DNA of 64,000 bases. Origin: Lactobacillales bacterium. Its GTDB lineage: Bacteria; Bacillota_I; Bacilli_A; RF39; UBA660. Shown piece by piece: positions 17,440 to 27,603 of this stretch. Each line of letters begins with the position of its first letter. The stretch's first letter is position 1. The notes under the pieces are model-generated. The model was given only the letters and a program-made list of their open reading frames with translations. It was not told the origin of the DNA and did not search any database. Position numbers and translations under genes: made by a program. The stretch is from the NCBI GenBank assembly GCA_015059545.1, contig SVAG01000004.1, positions 90,361-154,360 of the forward strand, written 5' to 3'.

Positions 17440-19962
17440 ATGTTAGAAACAAAATATAATCATTTAGAAGTAGAAAAAGGAAAATATGAAAATTGGAAAG
17501 ATAAAGGTTATTTTAATTCTGGAGATTTATCTAAGAAACCATACTGTATAGTTATTCCACCTCCTAATGTAACAGGTAAATTACATTTAGGACATGCTTG
17601 GAATACAACATTACAAGATATAATAATCCGTTATAAAAGAATGGATGGATATGATGCATTATGGTTACCAGGAATGGATCATGCTGGTATAGCTACACAA
17701 GCTAAAGTTGATAGAAAACTAAAAGATGAAGGTATTGATCCTAGAAGTATGACTCGTGAAGAATGGTTAGAACATGCTTGGAATTGGAAGCATGAATACG
17801 CTAAAAATATCCATGAACAATGGGCTAAAATGGGATTAAGTCTAGATTATACTAAAGAAAGATTTACATTAGATGAAGGACTATCTGATGCTGTTAAAAA
17901 AGTATTTGTTGATTTATATAATGAAGGATTAATCTATAGAGGAGAAAGAATCATTAACTGGGATCCAGAAGCAATGACTGCTTTATCAAATGAAGAAGTT
18001 ATTTATAAAGATGATGAAGGAGCATTTTATCATTTAAAATACTTTGTAGAAGGGACAAATGATTATTTAGAAGTTGCTACAACTCGCCCTGAAACATTAT
18101 TTGGAGATACTGCAGTTGCTGTAAATCCTGAAGACTCTAGATACAAAGATTTAATAGGAAAAAATGTTATTTTACCTATTGTAAATAAAGCAATTCCAAT
18201 TGTTGGAGATCTTCATGCTGATCCAGAATTTGGAACAGGTGTGGTTAAAATAACTCCAGCTCATGATCCTAATGACTTTGAAGTAGGAAATAGACATAAC
18301 TTAGAAAGAGTAGTAGTAATGAATCCAGATGCTACTATGAATCAAAATGCAGGTAAATATGAAGGAATGAGTCGTGAAGAATGTAGAGAAGAATTAATTA
18401 AAGATTTAAAAGAACGAGATCTACTTATTAAAATAGAAACTATGGTACATAGTGTAGGACATTCAGAAAGAACTGATACTGTAGTAGAACCATATTTATC
18501 TAAACAATGGTTTGTTAAAATGAGACCATTAGCTGATAGAGTATTAGAAAATCAAAAAAATAAAGATACAAAAGTTAATTTTGTACCAGAAAGATATGAA
18601 AAAACAATGAATCACTGGATGGAAATAACATATGATTGGTGTATTTCTAGACAATTATGGTGGGGGCATAGAATACCTGCATGGTATAAAGGTGAAAAAG
18701 TATATGTAGGAATAAATCCTCCAGAAGGAGAAGGTTGGGTTCAAGATAATGATGTTCTTGATACTTGGTTTTCAAGTGCTTTATGGCCATTTTCAACATT
18801 AAATTGGCCTAACACTGATGATGAATTATTAAATAGATATTATCCAAATAATTGTTTAGTAACAGGTTATGATATTATTCCATTCTGGGTTAATAGAATG
18901 ACTTTCCAAGGATTACATTTTACAGATAAAAGACCTTTTAAAGATTGTTTAATTCATGGATTAATTAGAGATAAACAAGGTAGAAAAATGTCTAAATCAT
19001 TAGGTAATGGAGTAGATCCTATGGATGTTATTGAAAAATATGGATGTGATTCATTACGTTATTTCTTATCAACAAGTTCTGCAGCAGGTATGGATTTAAG
19101 ATATGATGAAGAAAAAGTTTCATCAACATGGAACTTCATTAATAAATTATGGAATGCTTCAAGATTTGTTTTAATGAATTTAGAAGGATTTAATGAATCA
19201 GATTATACATTAGATAATTTATCTATTAGTGACAAGTGGATACTAACTAAAATGAATAATTTAATAGAAAATGTAAGAAATCATATGGAAAAATATGAAT
19301 TCAATGTAGTAGGTAGTGAATTATATAGTTTCATATGGAATGATTATTGTGATTGGTATATTGAACTTTCTAAAGGAGATATGTCTAATACAAATAAAAG
19401 TGTACTTTTAAAAATTTTAACAAATATTTTAAAAATGTTACATCCTTTTATGCCATATGTTACAGAAGAAATATATTCAATGTTACCTATTAAAGATAGT
19501 GAATCTATTATGATAAGCAAATATCCAGAAAAAGAAAATCATATTTATGAAGAAAAAGAAATAATGGATAAAATAATAGAAGATATAGTATCTATTCGTA
19601 ATTTAAAAGCAACTAATAATATTACAAAAGCTGCGTATGTTAATTATGAAATAGAAGAAGCTTATAAAAATATCTATGTAAAACAATTAAAATTAGATAA
19701 ACATGAATATGTAGATAGTTCTGATTTACAAAATATTAATTATAAATCTAAATATATTACTATTAATTATTATGAGCAAAAAGAAAGTAATAATGAATCT
19801 AATTTAGAAGAAATTAATAAATTAAAAGCTTCAATAGAAAGAAGAGAAAAACTATTAAGTAATGAAAATTATGTTAATAAAGCTCCAGTTAATATAGTAG
19901 AAATGGATAGAAAGAAATTAGCTGAAGAAAAAGAAAAATTAGCACTTTTAGAAAATAAGTAG
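17440..19962 (+). CDS. valS: Valyl-tRNA synthetase
   Basis: 840 aa class I synthetase. [15 protein letters not shown] near residue 40 is the HIGH region, [11 protein letters not shown] near 515 the KMSKS loop, and the inserted CP1 editing domain contains [16 protein letters not shown] and [18 protein letters not shown]-terminal coiled coil ([15 protein letters not shown] to the end) is typical of ValRS. The start at 17440 follows AAGGA at nine bases; an upstream in-frame ATG at 17422 sits inside the HD gene without a ribosome site. It charges tRNA-Val and is controlled by the T-box 0.7 kb upstream. Confidence 0.97.
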   Translation: MLETKYNHLEVEKGKYENWKDKGYFNSGDLSKKPYCIVIPPPNVTGKLHLGHAWNTTLQDIIIRYKRMDGYDALWLPGMDHAGIATQAKVDRKLKDEGIDPRSMTREEWLEHAWNWKHEYAKNIHEQWAKMGLSLDYTKERFTLDEGLSDAVKKVFVDLYNEGLIYRGERIINWDPEAMTALSNEEVIYKDDEGAFYHLKYFVEGTNDYLEVATTRPETLFGDTAVAVNPEDSRYKDLIGKNVILPIVNKAIPIVGDLHADPEFGTGVVKITPAHDPNDFEVGNRHNLERVVVMNPDATMNQNAGKYEGMSREECREELIKDLKERDLLIKIETMVHSVGHSERTDTVVEPYLSKQWFVKMRPLADRVLENQKNKDTKVNFVPERYEKTMNHWMEITYDWCISRQLWWGHRIPAWYKGEKVYVGINPPEGEGWVQDNDVLDTWFSSALWPFSTLNWPNTDDELLNRYYPNNCLVTGYDIIPFWVNRMTFQGLHFTDKRPFKDCLIHGLIRDKQGRKMSKSLGNGVDPMDVIEKYGCDSLRYFLSTSSAAGMDLRYDEEKVSSTWNFINKLWNASRFVLMNLEGFNESDYTLDNLSISDKWILTKMNNLIENVRNHMEKYEFNVVGSELYSFIWNDYCDWYIELSKGDMSNTNKSVLLKILTNILKMLHPFMPYVTEEIYSMLPIKDSESIMISKYPEKENHIYEEKEIMDKIIEDIVSIRNLKATNNITKAAYVNYEIEEAYKNIYVKQLKLDKHEYVDSSDLQNINYKSKYITINYYEQKESNNESNLEEINKLKASIERREKLLSNENYVNKAPVNIVEMDRKKLAEEKEKLALLENK

Positions 19963-19979
19963 AAATACTTATTTTTTTT
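19953..19979 (+). terminator. Terminator after valS
   Basis: AAATAAGTA and TACTTATTT arms around GAAA, then a T run; the stop codon is in the stem. Confidence 0.8.
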
Positions 19980-20086
19980 ACAAAAATTACCATATTTTCT
20001 ATGTATATATAATAAATAAAAGTAAAAAATAATAATGTGATTAATGTCAATAATTTACAAAATTCAACAAAAAATTTTTAAACTAC

Positions 20087-20116
20087 TTGACTATATCAGT
20101 TGCATTATGATATTAT
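20087..20116 (+). promoter_or_regulatory. Promoter of the small pilin gene
   Basis: TTGACT (20087-20092) and TATTAT (20111-20116) with an 18-base spacer. A strong GAGGAGGA ribosome site follows at 20133, which suggests high expression. Confidence 0.6.
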
Positions 20117-20149
20117 AGTAATGTAAAAAATAGAGGAGGAATAAAAAGT

Positions 20150-20581
20150 ATGAAACAAAACAAAAAAGGTTTCACATTAATCGAATTATTAGCTGTTATC
20201 GTAATTTTAGCTATCATAGCATTAATTGCTACTCCAATCATCTTAAACATGATTAACGATGCTAGAGAATCAGCTGCAAAAGACAGTGCTTATGCATATT
20301 TAGATGCTGCTGAAACTTATGTAGCAATGAATATGATGTTTACTACAAGTAATGGATCAGTAGCTACTGAATATAATGTAACACCAGCATATGTTGAAGG
20401 TGGTTGTGATGTTAAAACTACATTAAAAGAAGGAAGTTGTGGTTGGGTTGCTGCTTTAAACGATACAGTTAAAGGTACTAAACCAACAGCAGGAACAATT
20501 ACATATAAAGATGGTGCAATAGCTGACATGTCTTTAGAATATGGTGAATATAAATTCACTTTAGCTCAATTACAAAGCTAA
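20150..20581 (+). CDS. Type IV pilin / pseudopilin, small major-type
   Basis: 143 aa. The class III signal KKG^FTLIELLAVIVILAIIALIATPII (cleavage after Gly7) leads into a hydrophobic helix with Glu5 of the mature protein conserved, then a short globular domain with two cysteines (GGCDVKT and GSCGWVA) that can form one disulfide. Strong ribosome site, own promoter and terminator point to a highly expressed structural subunit. It shares the N-terminal signal with the 954-aa protein at 9656. The neighbouring O-antigen-ligase-like gene may glycosylate it. Pilus assembly ATPases and prepilin peptidase are not in the window. Confidence 0.9.
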   Translation: MKQNKKGFTLIELLAVIVILAIIALIATPIILNMINDARESAAKDSAYAYLDAAETYVAMNMMFTTSNGSVATEYNVTPAYVEGGCDVKTTLKEGSCGWVAALNDTVKGTKPTAGTITYKDGAIADMSLEYGEYKFTLAQLQS

Positions 20582-20603
20582 TAACAAATAAATTCGATTA
20601 ACT

Positions 20604-20631
20604 TAAAAACTAGTTTTGCTAGTTTTTTTTA
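20604..20631 (+). terminator. Terminator after the small pilin
   Basis: AAAACTAG and CTAGTTTT arms around a short loop, followed by T run. Confidence 0.8.
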
Positions 20632-20665
20632 TTTATGTTTGCTATAATTAATAATAGGTGAAAGT

Positions 20666-22048
20666 ATGAAAAATATTGTATTTAAAACAAAATTTGATGA
20701 ATGTAAAACATTAAAAGAAATACTAGATAAAATAAATGATACTTTCTTTGAAAAATCATCATATTATTTACTTAATTTATGGATATTATATCCATTACTT
20801 ATGATGTTTATAACTTATAGAATTAGTAATGTTTTAGCTAGAAATATAATGTATTATATTTTAATAATAGTTGGTATGTCTGGGATATTAATTGGAACAA
20901 TATATACTTTAAAAAAATTTTATAAAAAAGAAAAATTTAATATAAAAAAATATTTACCTATTATATTTGGAATTGTTTTATTGATATGGTGTATATTTAC
21001 TAGTTTTTTTTCAGAAAGAATAAGCTTGTCATTATTTGGCGAAGGTTATAGAAGAGAAGGATTATTTACTTATTTCTTGTATTCAGGTGTTTTATTATTA
21101 GGAATAATGTTAAAAAATAAAAAATTATTATTAAAAACATTTAATAATTTCTTATTTGTACAAATAATAGTAGCTATAATAGCTTTAATAAATAATTCAT
21201 TTACGTATTCATTAATGAATAATCAAGAACCTTATACAGGAATATTTTCTCAGTTTAATCATTATGGTTATTATTTAATGTTTGGTGTATTATTATCTAT
21301 ATTCATGTTTTTAGATAATAATAAATTATATAAAAAAATATTGTATTTAATTATTTATGGATTATTATTGTATACTTTGATTATGAATGATACATTTGGA
21401 AGTTTTTTAGCTATTTTTGTAACATTTATATTAATAATTATTTATTATATTTTTATTAAGAAAAAGATTAAAATATTAATACCAATAATATCTATATTTA
21501 TTTTAGTTTCTATGTGTACTTATAAGTATAATCAAAATGTTGTTTGTAGAAATATAAAAGGATTATTGGTAGATTTAAAAATAGTAAATGAAGTTGTAAA
21601 AGAAACAAAAAAAGTTGATAAAAAGAATAAAAATAAAAAATTATATAAAATTAATTATATTGGTACTACTAGAGGTACTTTATGGAGATATGGTTTTAAA
21701 TATATTGGAAATAGTCCTATCGTAGGAAAAGGTATAGAATCAACATATTATTTATATCCAAAAGATAATATTAATCAATCTAGACCTCACAATATTTTAA
21801 TTCAATTTGGTATATTTACTGGTATACCAGGTATAATACTTTATATTTTATTTATAGGATCAATATTAATTAGGAACCTTAAGAAAATAAAAATATTAGA
21901 TAATTTAAATATATTTAGCTTATTTATAGTAGTGTGCTATTTAATATCATCTATGTTTGGTAATTCTATGTTTTATACATCACCATATTTCTTAATTTTC
22001 TTAGGAATAATTTGTAAAAATGCATTTTATAAAAAAGAATTAACTTAA
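20666..22048 (+). CDS. O-antigen ligase / Wzy family membrane protein
   Basis: 460 aa with about 10-12 hydrophobic segments. SLFGEGYRREGLFTY in the first periplasmic-type loop and GKGIESTYYLYP with SRPHNILIQFGIFTG near residue 375 are signatures of the Wzy_C superfamily (polysaccharide polymerases, WaaL ligases and PglL/PilO pilin oligosaccharyltransferases). No glycan synthesis cluster is adjacent, whereas a pilin gene is 85 bases upstream, so pilin glycosylation is a reasonable guess. AGGTGAAAG precedes the ATG; own terminator follows. Confidence 0.8.
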   Translation: MKNIVFKTKFDECKTLKEILDKINDTFFEKSSYYLLNLWILYPLLMMFITYRISNVLARNIMYYILIIVGMSGILIGTIYTLKKFYKKEKFNIKKYLPIIFGIVLLIWCIFTSFFSERISLSLFGEGYRREGLFTYFLYSGVLLLGIMLKNKKLLLKTFNNFLFVQIIVAIIALINNSFTYSLMNNQEPYTGIFSQFNHYGYYLMFGVLLSIFMFLDNNKLYKKILYLIIYGLLLYTLIMNDTFGSFLAIFVTFILIIIYYIFIKKKIKILIPIISIFILVSMCTYKYNQNVVCRNIKGLLVDLKIVNEVVKETKKVDKKNKNKKLYKINYIGTTRGTLWRYGFKYIGNSPIVGKGIESTYYLYPKDNINQSRPHNILIQFGIFTGIPGIILYILFIGSILIRNLKKIKILDNLNIFSLFIVVCYLISSMFGNSMFYTSPYFLIFLGIICKNAFYKKELT

Positions 22049-22059
22049 ATTCTTTTTTT
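22031..22059 (+). terminator. Terminator after the O-antigen-ligase-like gene
   Basis: AAAGAATT and AATTCTTT arms around the stop codon region, followed by T run. Confidence 0.75.
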
Positions 22060-22102
22060 GTTTAAAAAAATGTGTTAATATTATTATTAAGGAGGTATAG
22101 CT

Positions 22103-23383
22103 ATGTTAAAAGAAAAATTATTACCAGCTGATACATTTGTTGTTGTAAATAAAACTGTATTAAATGATCAAGATAGAAAAATTTTAACGATGTTATATCA
22201 ACCTATTATAGGATCAAATTCTATTAGTTTATTTTTTACATTGTGGTCTTATTTAGATAAATTAGAGTTAATGAGTATAGAGTGTACACATCATCATTTA
22301 ATGATGAGTATGAGAAATAGATTAGAAGAAATAATAGAATCAAGAGAAAAATTAGAAGCAATTGGTCTTATTAGAACTTATGTAAAAAAAGATAATATAA
22401 ATAATTATATATATGAATTATATTCACCTTTAAATCCATATGAATTTTTAAACAACCCAATTTTAAGTGTATCTTTATATAATAATGTGGGTAAAGTAGA
22501 ATATGAAAAAATAAAAGAGTATTTTAAAATACCTAGATTTAATTTAAGAGATTATGAAGATATATCTTGTAATTTTTCAGATGTATTTGAAGTATCAAAT
22601 ATTAGTTCATTTGAAAATATGACTAATGATTTAAAAAGAGTAAATATAAATAAATTAAGTTTAGTATCTAAAATAGATTTAGAAAATGTTATATCTTTAA
22701 TACCAGATGAAATGCTAAATATTAGAAGTATAACAAGAGATACAAAAGATTTAATCTATAAATTATCTTTTATATATAATTTAGATGATGAACAAATGAG
22801 TGAATTAATAAGAAATTCATTAAGTGATAAAAAAACAATAGATAAAAATCTATTAAGAGAAAATTCTCGTAAATTCTATCAATTTGAAAATAGTGGTAAA
22901 TTACCATCTATTGTATATAGAAATCAACCAGAATATTTAAGAAAACCAGTTGGAGATACATCTAATAGAGCAAAAATGATATATCAATTTGAAACAACTA
23001 GTCCTTATGATTTCTTAGTAAGTAAACATAGTGGATCAACACCAACTAAAAATGAATATAAAATATTGGAATATTTACTTATAGATATGAATTTAAAACC
23101 AGGTGTTGTAAATGTACTTATAGATTATGTTTTAAAAATTAATAATAATAAACTAGTTAAAAATTTTATAGAATTAATTGCAGAACAATGGTCAAGAAGT
23201 AAAATAGAAACAGTAGAAGATGCGATGAATTTTGCTGAAAAAGAATATAAGAAAACAAAAAATATAAAACAAACTACTAAAAAGATAGAACAAAAACCTG
23301 ATTGGTTCAATAAAGAAATTAAAAGTAGTGAAGCAACAGATTCAGAAATAGATGAAATAAATAAAATGTTAAGTGAATATTAG
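22103..23383 (+). CDS. dnaB: Replication initiation and membrane attachment protein DnaB (Bacillus-type)
   Basis: 426 aa. N-terminal DnaB2-like winged-helix domain (LLPADTFVVVNKTVLNDQDRK, then LYQPIIGSNSISLFFTLWS) and a C-terminal DnaD/DnaB domain ending in KPDWFNKEI, the conserved tail. In Bacillus this primosome protein acts with DnaD and DnaI to load the replicative helicase at origin and restart sites; it is not the DnaB helicase of E. coli. dnaI follows 81 bases downstream. AAGGAGGT is an excellent ribosome site. A stem-loop follows the stop, but some read-through into dnaI is likely given the conserved pair. Confidence 0.92.
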   Translation: MLKEKLLPADTFVVVNKTVLNDQDRKILTMLYQPIIGSNSISLFFTLWSYLDKLELMSIECTHHHLMMSMRNRLEEIIESREKLEAIGLIRTYVKKDNINNYIYELYSPLNPYEFLNNPILSVSLYNNVGKVEYEKIKEYFKIPRFNLRDYEDISCNFSDVFEVSNISSFENMTNDLKRVNINKLSLVSKIDLENVISLIPDEMLNIRSITRDTKDLIYKLSFIYNLDDEQMSELIRNSLSDKKTIDKNLLRENSRKFYQFENSGKLPSIVYRNQPEYLRKPVGDTSNRAKMIYQFETTSPYDFLVSKHSGSTPTKNEYKILEYLLIDMNLKPGVVNVLIDYVLKINNNKLVKNFIELIAEQWSRSKIETVEDAMNFAEKEYKKTKNIKQTTKKIEQKPDWFNKEIKSSEATDSEIDEINKMLSEY

Positions 23384-23405
23384 ATTAATTTCTAATATTT
23401 TTTTA
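23376..23405 (+). terminator. Stem-loop terminator after dnaB
   Basis: AATATTAGA and TCTAATATT arms (23376-23384 and 23391-23399) followed by T run. It lies between dnaB and dnaI. Confidence 0.7.
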
Positions 23406-23464
23406 TAAATTCTATTAATTTAGTAAATAAAATGTTATAATTGATTTAGTTAGTAGGTGGGAAT

Positions 23465-24379
23465 ATGCAAAAACTTAAAGATAGTATTAAATTAGAAAAA
23501 AGTAATGATTTTGATTTATTAGGAGCATTTAATGAAGCATTAAAGGATCCTAAATTTAAAACATTAATTGATAAATTAAAATTACCATATGAAGAACTTT
23601 CTAAATATACAACAGTATTAGAAGATTGTAGTATTGAATATAATCATTGTCTAAATTGTAAAAATATATTAGATTGTAAAAACAAAATAAAAGGTTATGC
23701 ATATTTACCTGAAATAGAAAATAAAAAAATAAAATTTGGATATAAAATGTGTAAGAAAAATGAAAAAATAACTAAAGAAAATAAACATTTAGAAAATGTA
23801 TATTGTTATAATATTCCAGCACAAGTTAGAAGTGCTAAAATGAAAGAAATAATTACAGATGATAAAAATAGATTTGCTACTATAAAATGGCTAAATAATT
23901 TTATTAAGAATTATGATTCTAAAAAGCCAGGTAAAGGACTATATTTATACGGTTCATTTGGTAGTGGTAAAACTTATTTAATATCAGCAATGTTTAATGA
24001 ACTTGCTAAAGAAGGAGTTAAAAGTGCTATTATCTTTTGGCCTGAATATTTAGTAAATTTAAAAAGTTCATTTGGACAAAGTGATTATCAAGAAAAAATA
24101 GATAAAATAAAAAAAGTTTCATTATTATTAATAGATGATATAGGAGCAGAAACTACTACTGCATGGAGTAGAGATGAAGTGTTATGTCCTATAATGCAAT
24201 ATAGAATGCAAGAAGGCTTACCAACATTTTTTACATCAAATTTAGATATTAATATGTTAGAACAACATCTAGCAACTTCTAAAAATGGAATAGAAGAAGT
24301 TAAAGCAAGAAGAGTTATTGAACGTATTGATTATTTAACAGAAAAAATAGAAATGGTTAGTAAAAACTATCGTAAATAA
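23465..24379 (+). CDS. dnaI: Primosomal helicase loader DnaI
   Basis: 304 aa. N-terminal domain with a cysteine cluster (HCLNCKNILDCKNK near residues 60-75) that resembles the zinc-binding region of DnaI, and a C-terminal AAA+ domain with Walker A GSFGSGKT near 162, Walker B LLLIDDIGAE and ITSNLD-like sensor 1 (FFTSNLDI). DnaI loads the replicative helicase. Start ATG follows TAGGTGGG. Gene order dnaB-dnaI and, one gene later, thrS corresponds to the dnaB-dnaI-ytxB-ytxC-thrS order of Bacillus. Confidence 0.92.
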   Translation: MQKLKDSIKLEKSNDFDLLGAFNEALKDPKFKTLIDKLKLPYEELSKYTTVLEDCSIEYNHCLNCKNILDCKNKIKGYAYLPEIENKKIKFGYKMCKKNEKITKENKHLENVYCYNIPAQVRSAKMKEIITDDKNRFATIKWLNNFIKNYDSKKPGKGLYLYGSFGSGKTYLISAMFNELAKEGVKSAIIFWPEYLVNLKSSFGQSDYQEKIDKIKKVSLLLIDDIGAETTTAWSRDEVLCPIMQYRMQEGLPTFFTSNLDINMLEQHLATSKNGIEEVKARRVIERIDYLTEKIEMVSKNYRK

Positions 24380-24398
24380 GTAATTGGGGGATTTTGGT

Positions 24399-26768
24399 AT
24401 GTATAGTTTAGAAAAGAAAATAAAAAGAATTGATAAAATTAAATCTTTAGAAGAAAAGAAAATATATATTTTAAATTTAATTAAGAATTTTAATAATAAT
24501 AAAAAAATTATTACAATTGATTATATCTATACTACTTATCAAGGTAAATATAATAGATTATTACAAGCAAAACGTTTTTATAGTGAAAATAATAAGGAAA
24601 AGAAACTATTTAAATTAAATAAAGAATTAGAAGAAGTACAAGAAGTATGTGATATGTTATCTAGTATTAAGAATTCAATATCTAAAGAACATAAACATTC
24701 AATAAAACTCCTTTTATCAGAAAAACAAATTAAAGATGTAGATTGTGCTATTAATCATGATACATATAGTTTGATAAAAAAATTAAATGAATCAGATAGT
24801 TCTACTATGAGATTAGAAATTTTAGATGAATTAAAAGAAATATATAATGCTTCTTTAAAAGAATTAAGAAAACAAGATAAATCAAGAATATATGAAAAAA
24901 TAAAATTGATTAAAATATTAATTAATTTTGTTAATGATTCTATAAGAGCAGAACATAAAAAAGTATCTAAACAAAAAAGAGAAAATATAAAATTAGATGA
25001 AGAAAAAGAAACTTCTACTTTAAGTAGAAGACAGATGCAAATAATTAATGATATGAAATGTGGTAAAGAATTAATATCATATGATATCAAAGATATTTTA
25101 GCGGCATATAAAGAATTTATTACTAGTTTTGTTAATGTGTATCCTAAATATGTATTAATGTATGCTAGAGATATAACTGATAGGATAGTAAATGATACTA
25201 TTAATTATGATGAAGTGATTATTTTAATTGGATCTATCAAAGACACTATTAAAAATCGTTTATTACAAATAAATAAAGAAAATGAACAAGAAAGAGCTAT
25301 ATTAAAAGAAATAAGAATAGTTTTTGATTTTATATGTAAAAATTATTCAGAAGATAAAACTAAGACAAAACATCATTATGGTTATGATGTAATATATCAT
25401 TTTTTACAATCTGAAGAAGGTTATCCATATTTAAAGAAAATAGCGCACCATATGCCTAGTTTAGTAAATGTAAGAAGTAATGGTGAACATATATTAATTA
25501 CAATATTAAAAGAATTTATTTATAATCAAAAATTAATGTTAAAAGATAAAAATAGTGATTATATAAATCCGGATTATTTAAAACAAGTATATATATTATT
25601 TAGTCATTCAGAATATTTAAAAATAACTAAGGATGAAAAAATAGAAATAGATCATTTAATTAATAAGTATATAGATTATCTAAAGAGTAATATCGATAAA
25701 TTAGATAGACATAAAGAGATGAAAGCTGAAATATGTGCTTTAAAAACTAAAAATTATTTTATGAATAAATCAGCCAAATTAAAGAGCATAAATGATGGTC
25801 AATTATTATGGCAAGCTAATTATATACCACATAATAGAGAAAATGCTTTAAATAGACACGATAGAATAGATATATCAGATGAAAAACCAATTTGTTTTAA
25901 TGATAATACTTGTTATTCTGTAATAGAAAATGATAATGAAAAAATATTAAAAATTAGTGTTTTAGATTTAGCTTGTATGATTCCAAATAATGCTACTATA
26001 GATAGTCAAATGTATAATGATATGATTGAACATAATGATATTCATTTTCAAATATTAAGACATTTAAGATTTGATTATAGTAAGTTGAATCCTACAATTA
26101 CATATGAACTTTCTTTTGATAAAATAAATTCAACTGTTAAATTTAGAATTTATAGAAGTAAGACAAGTGTTACAAAATGTGATGATAAAGATTTATTCTA
26201 TGAAAGTAATGAAACATTAAATAAATTATCTAAATTAACACATAAACTAGGACTTGCTAATAATATACCATGTGATTATATGAATATTCCAACAATTGAA
26301 ATAATTGCAAAACAATTATTAAATATTCAATTAATTGAATATTTAGATAATAATAATATTCCTTTTATATATGGTGGAATAGAATATATTAATGATTATA
26401 TTAATAATATGAATAATTTAAATACTATTTTTTCTAGATTAGATAGAGATGAATTTAAAGAAATTTATAATTTAATAAATAGTAATGTAGGTGAATTTGG
26501 TTATTCAAAAGAAAAATTTGAAACAGATGGAATATATGAATTAAGTTTATTAAATAATGTAAATTATTTAATGTTATTTAATCAAAGATTAATAATTGAT
26601 TTAATTTTAAAACAAGAAGAATTAAAATCAAAAGAAGAATATCAAAAAGAAATAGATGATTTAGAACATAATTTAAATTTAAGTATAGATCATATTAGAC
26701 CAAATGATATGAAATTTAAAAATAAAAGAAAAAGAAATAAGTTAAAAGAATATAATTTTGGTTATTGA
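24399..26768 (+). CDS. Large unknown protein with possible degenerate RNB (RNase II-like) domain
   Basis: 789 aa from the ATG at 24399, eight bases after GGGGG; an upstream in-frame TTG at 24384 has no ribosome site. The N-terminal 300 residues are charged and helical, probably coiled coil. About residues 480-620 resemble the RNB ribonuclease fold in order and spacing: RHDRIDISDE, then a strand, LKISVLDLACMIPNNATID (like the VHIADVS segment), then KLNPTITYELSFD and VKFRIYRSKTSV. The catalytic aspartates normally in DPxDAKDxDD are replaced (CFNDNTCY), so it would be inactive. It occupies the ytxB/ytxC position before thrS. Function unknown; the RNB reading is by eye. Confidence 0.55.
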   Translation: MYSLEKKIKRIDKIKSLEEKKIYILNLIKNFNNNKKIITIDYIYTTYQGKYNRLLQAKRFYSENNKEKKLFKLNKELEEVQEVCDMLSSIKNSISKEHKHSIKLLLSEKQIKDVDCAINHDTYSLIKKLNESDSSTMRLEILDELKEIYNASLKELRKQDKSRIYEKIKLIKILINFVNDSIRAEHKKVSKQKRENIKLDEEKETSTLSRRQMQIINDMKCGKELISYDIKDILAAYKEFITSFVNVYPKYVLMYARDITDRIVNDTINYDEVIILIGSIKDTIKNRLLQINKENEQERAILKEIRIVFDFICKNYSEDKTKTKHHYGYDVIYHFLQSEEGYPYLKKIAHHMPSLVNVRSNGEHILITILKEFIYNQKLMLKDKNSDYINPDYLKQVYILFSHSEYLKITKDEKIEIDHLINKYIDYLKSNIDKLDRHKEMKAEICALKTKNYFMNKSAKLKSINDGQLLWQANYIPHNRENALNRHDRIDISDEKPICFNDNTCYSVIENDNEKILKISVLDLACMIPNNATIDSQMYNDMIEHNDIHFQILRHLRFDYSKLNPTITYELSFDKINSTVKFRIYRSKTSVTKCDDKDLFYESNETLNKLSKLTHKLGLANNIPCDYMNIPTIEIIAKQLLNIQLIEYLDNNNIPFIYGGIEYINDYINNMNNLNTIFSRLDRDEFKEIYNLINSNVGEFGYSKEKFETDGIYELSLLNNVNYLMLFNQRLIIDLILKQEELKSKEEYQKEIDDLEHNLNLSIDHIRPNDMKFKNKRKRNKLKEYNFGY

Positions 26769-26792
26769 CAAAATGATTATAAATGGTAAAAT
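26765..26792 (+). promoter_or_regulatory. Promoter of the threonine T-box operon
   Basis: TTGACA (26765-26770) overlapping the stop codon of the preceding gene, 16-base spacer, TAAAAT (26787-26792). Confidence 0.75.
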
Positions 26793-26799
26793 TAGTTTA

Positions 26800-27003
26800 T
26801 AAAGATTTTGATTAGGACACGTTTATTAGATGATATTTTAAGAGAGTTATCGGTTGGTGTAAGATAATAATTAGTTTAATAAATACTACCTATGAATTGA
26901 GCTCGAAAGAGATTTCCGGTTAATACCGTTATACAATTAAGCAACAAGGTAGGATGGTACCGCGTTTATACGCTCCTTAAATTATTTTAAGGAGTTTTTT
27001 ATT
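26800..27003 (+). promoter_or_regulatory. T-box leader, probably tRNA-Thr responsive
   Basis: The T-box sequence AGGATGGTACCGCG is at 26951-26964. Stem I starts with GAGAGTTATCGGTTGGTG near 26842; AATACTACCTATG (26883-26895) holds ACT and ACC, both threonine codons, at the specifier position. The terminator is CTCCTTAA (26973-26980) with TTAAGGAG (26987-26994) and nine T. Controls the unknown gene at 27022 and thrS. Confidence 0.93.
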
Positions 27004-27021
27004 TAGGAGGGGAATAAATTT

Positions 27022-27603
27022 ATGGAAGAGAATTTTGCAGATTTATTAGAACAGTATTTAGATGAAGAAGAAATAGAACTGAAAAAAAGAGAAGATGAAT
27101 TAGAATTAGTTAAGGAAACAGTACAAATTCAAACAGAATCGAATTTTAGTAAAGAGGATTCTATAACGATTGATAGATATGTTAATGAATTTTTAGGTAT
27201 ACCAGGTGATTGTTCAAATTTATTACATTGTGGGCTTAAAGATTTAGAATGTGAATATGTTATGGGAGTTGATAATAATTTTGCTAATAAAAATCCTGAA
27301 TTAGTACATCAAGGATATTTATTGTTAGTAATAGATGCTCATAATAAAAGAGGTACTTATATAAATCCTTATCATTTAAGAAAATATATAGATAATGATG
27401 CTGAAAAAGAATTGAAAGCTTTTTATAAAAAAAGTGTACAGGATTTTAAGAAAATCGATTTATTATATAATGAATATCAAATGTTAGTAAAACAAGTAAG
27501 AAATAATGAAAAATTTTATAATTTAATTGTTGAAGCACATAAAAGAAGACAATTAAGAGAATTAGAAATGAGGGAAAATGATGATCAACATAAAAGAAAA
27601 TGA
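27022..27603 (+). CDS. Unknown acidic protein behind the threonine T-box
   Basis: 193 aa. I do not recognise a family. The first 45 residues are very acidic and probably helical; the middle is globular (FLGIPGDCSNLLHCGLKDLECEYV); the last 60 residues are a charged helix ending in Lys/Arg. GGAGGGGAAT precedes the ATG at normal distance. It is the first gene after the tRNA-Thr responsive leader and overlaps thrS by 26 bases, so the two are translationally coupled and both rise on threonine starvation. This placement suggests a role linked to threonyl-tRNA or translation, but that is only inference. Confidence 0.7.
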   Translation: MEENFADLLEQYLDEEEIELKKREDELELVKETVQIQTESNFSKEDSITIDRYVNEFLGIPGDCSNLLHCGLKDLECEYVMGVDNNFANKNPELVHQGYLLLVIDAHNKRGTYINPYHLRKYIDNDAEKELKAFYKKSVQDFKKIDLLYNEYQMLVKQVRNNEKFYNLIVEAHKRRQLRELEMRENDDQHKRK

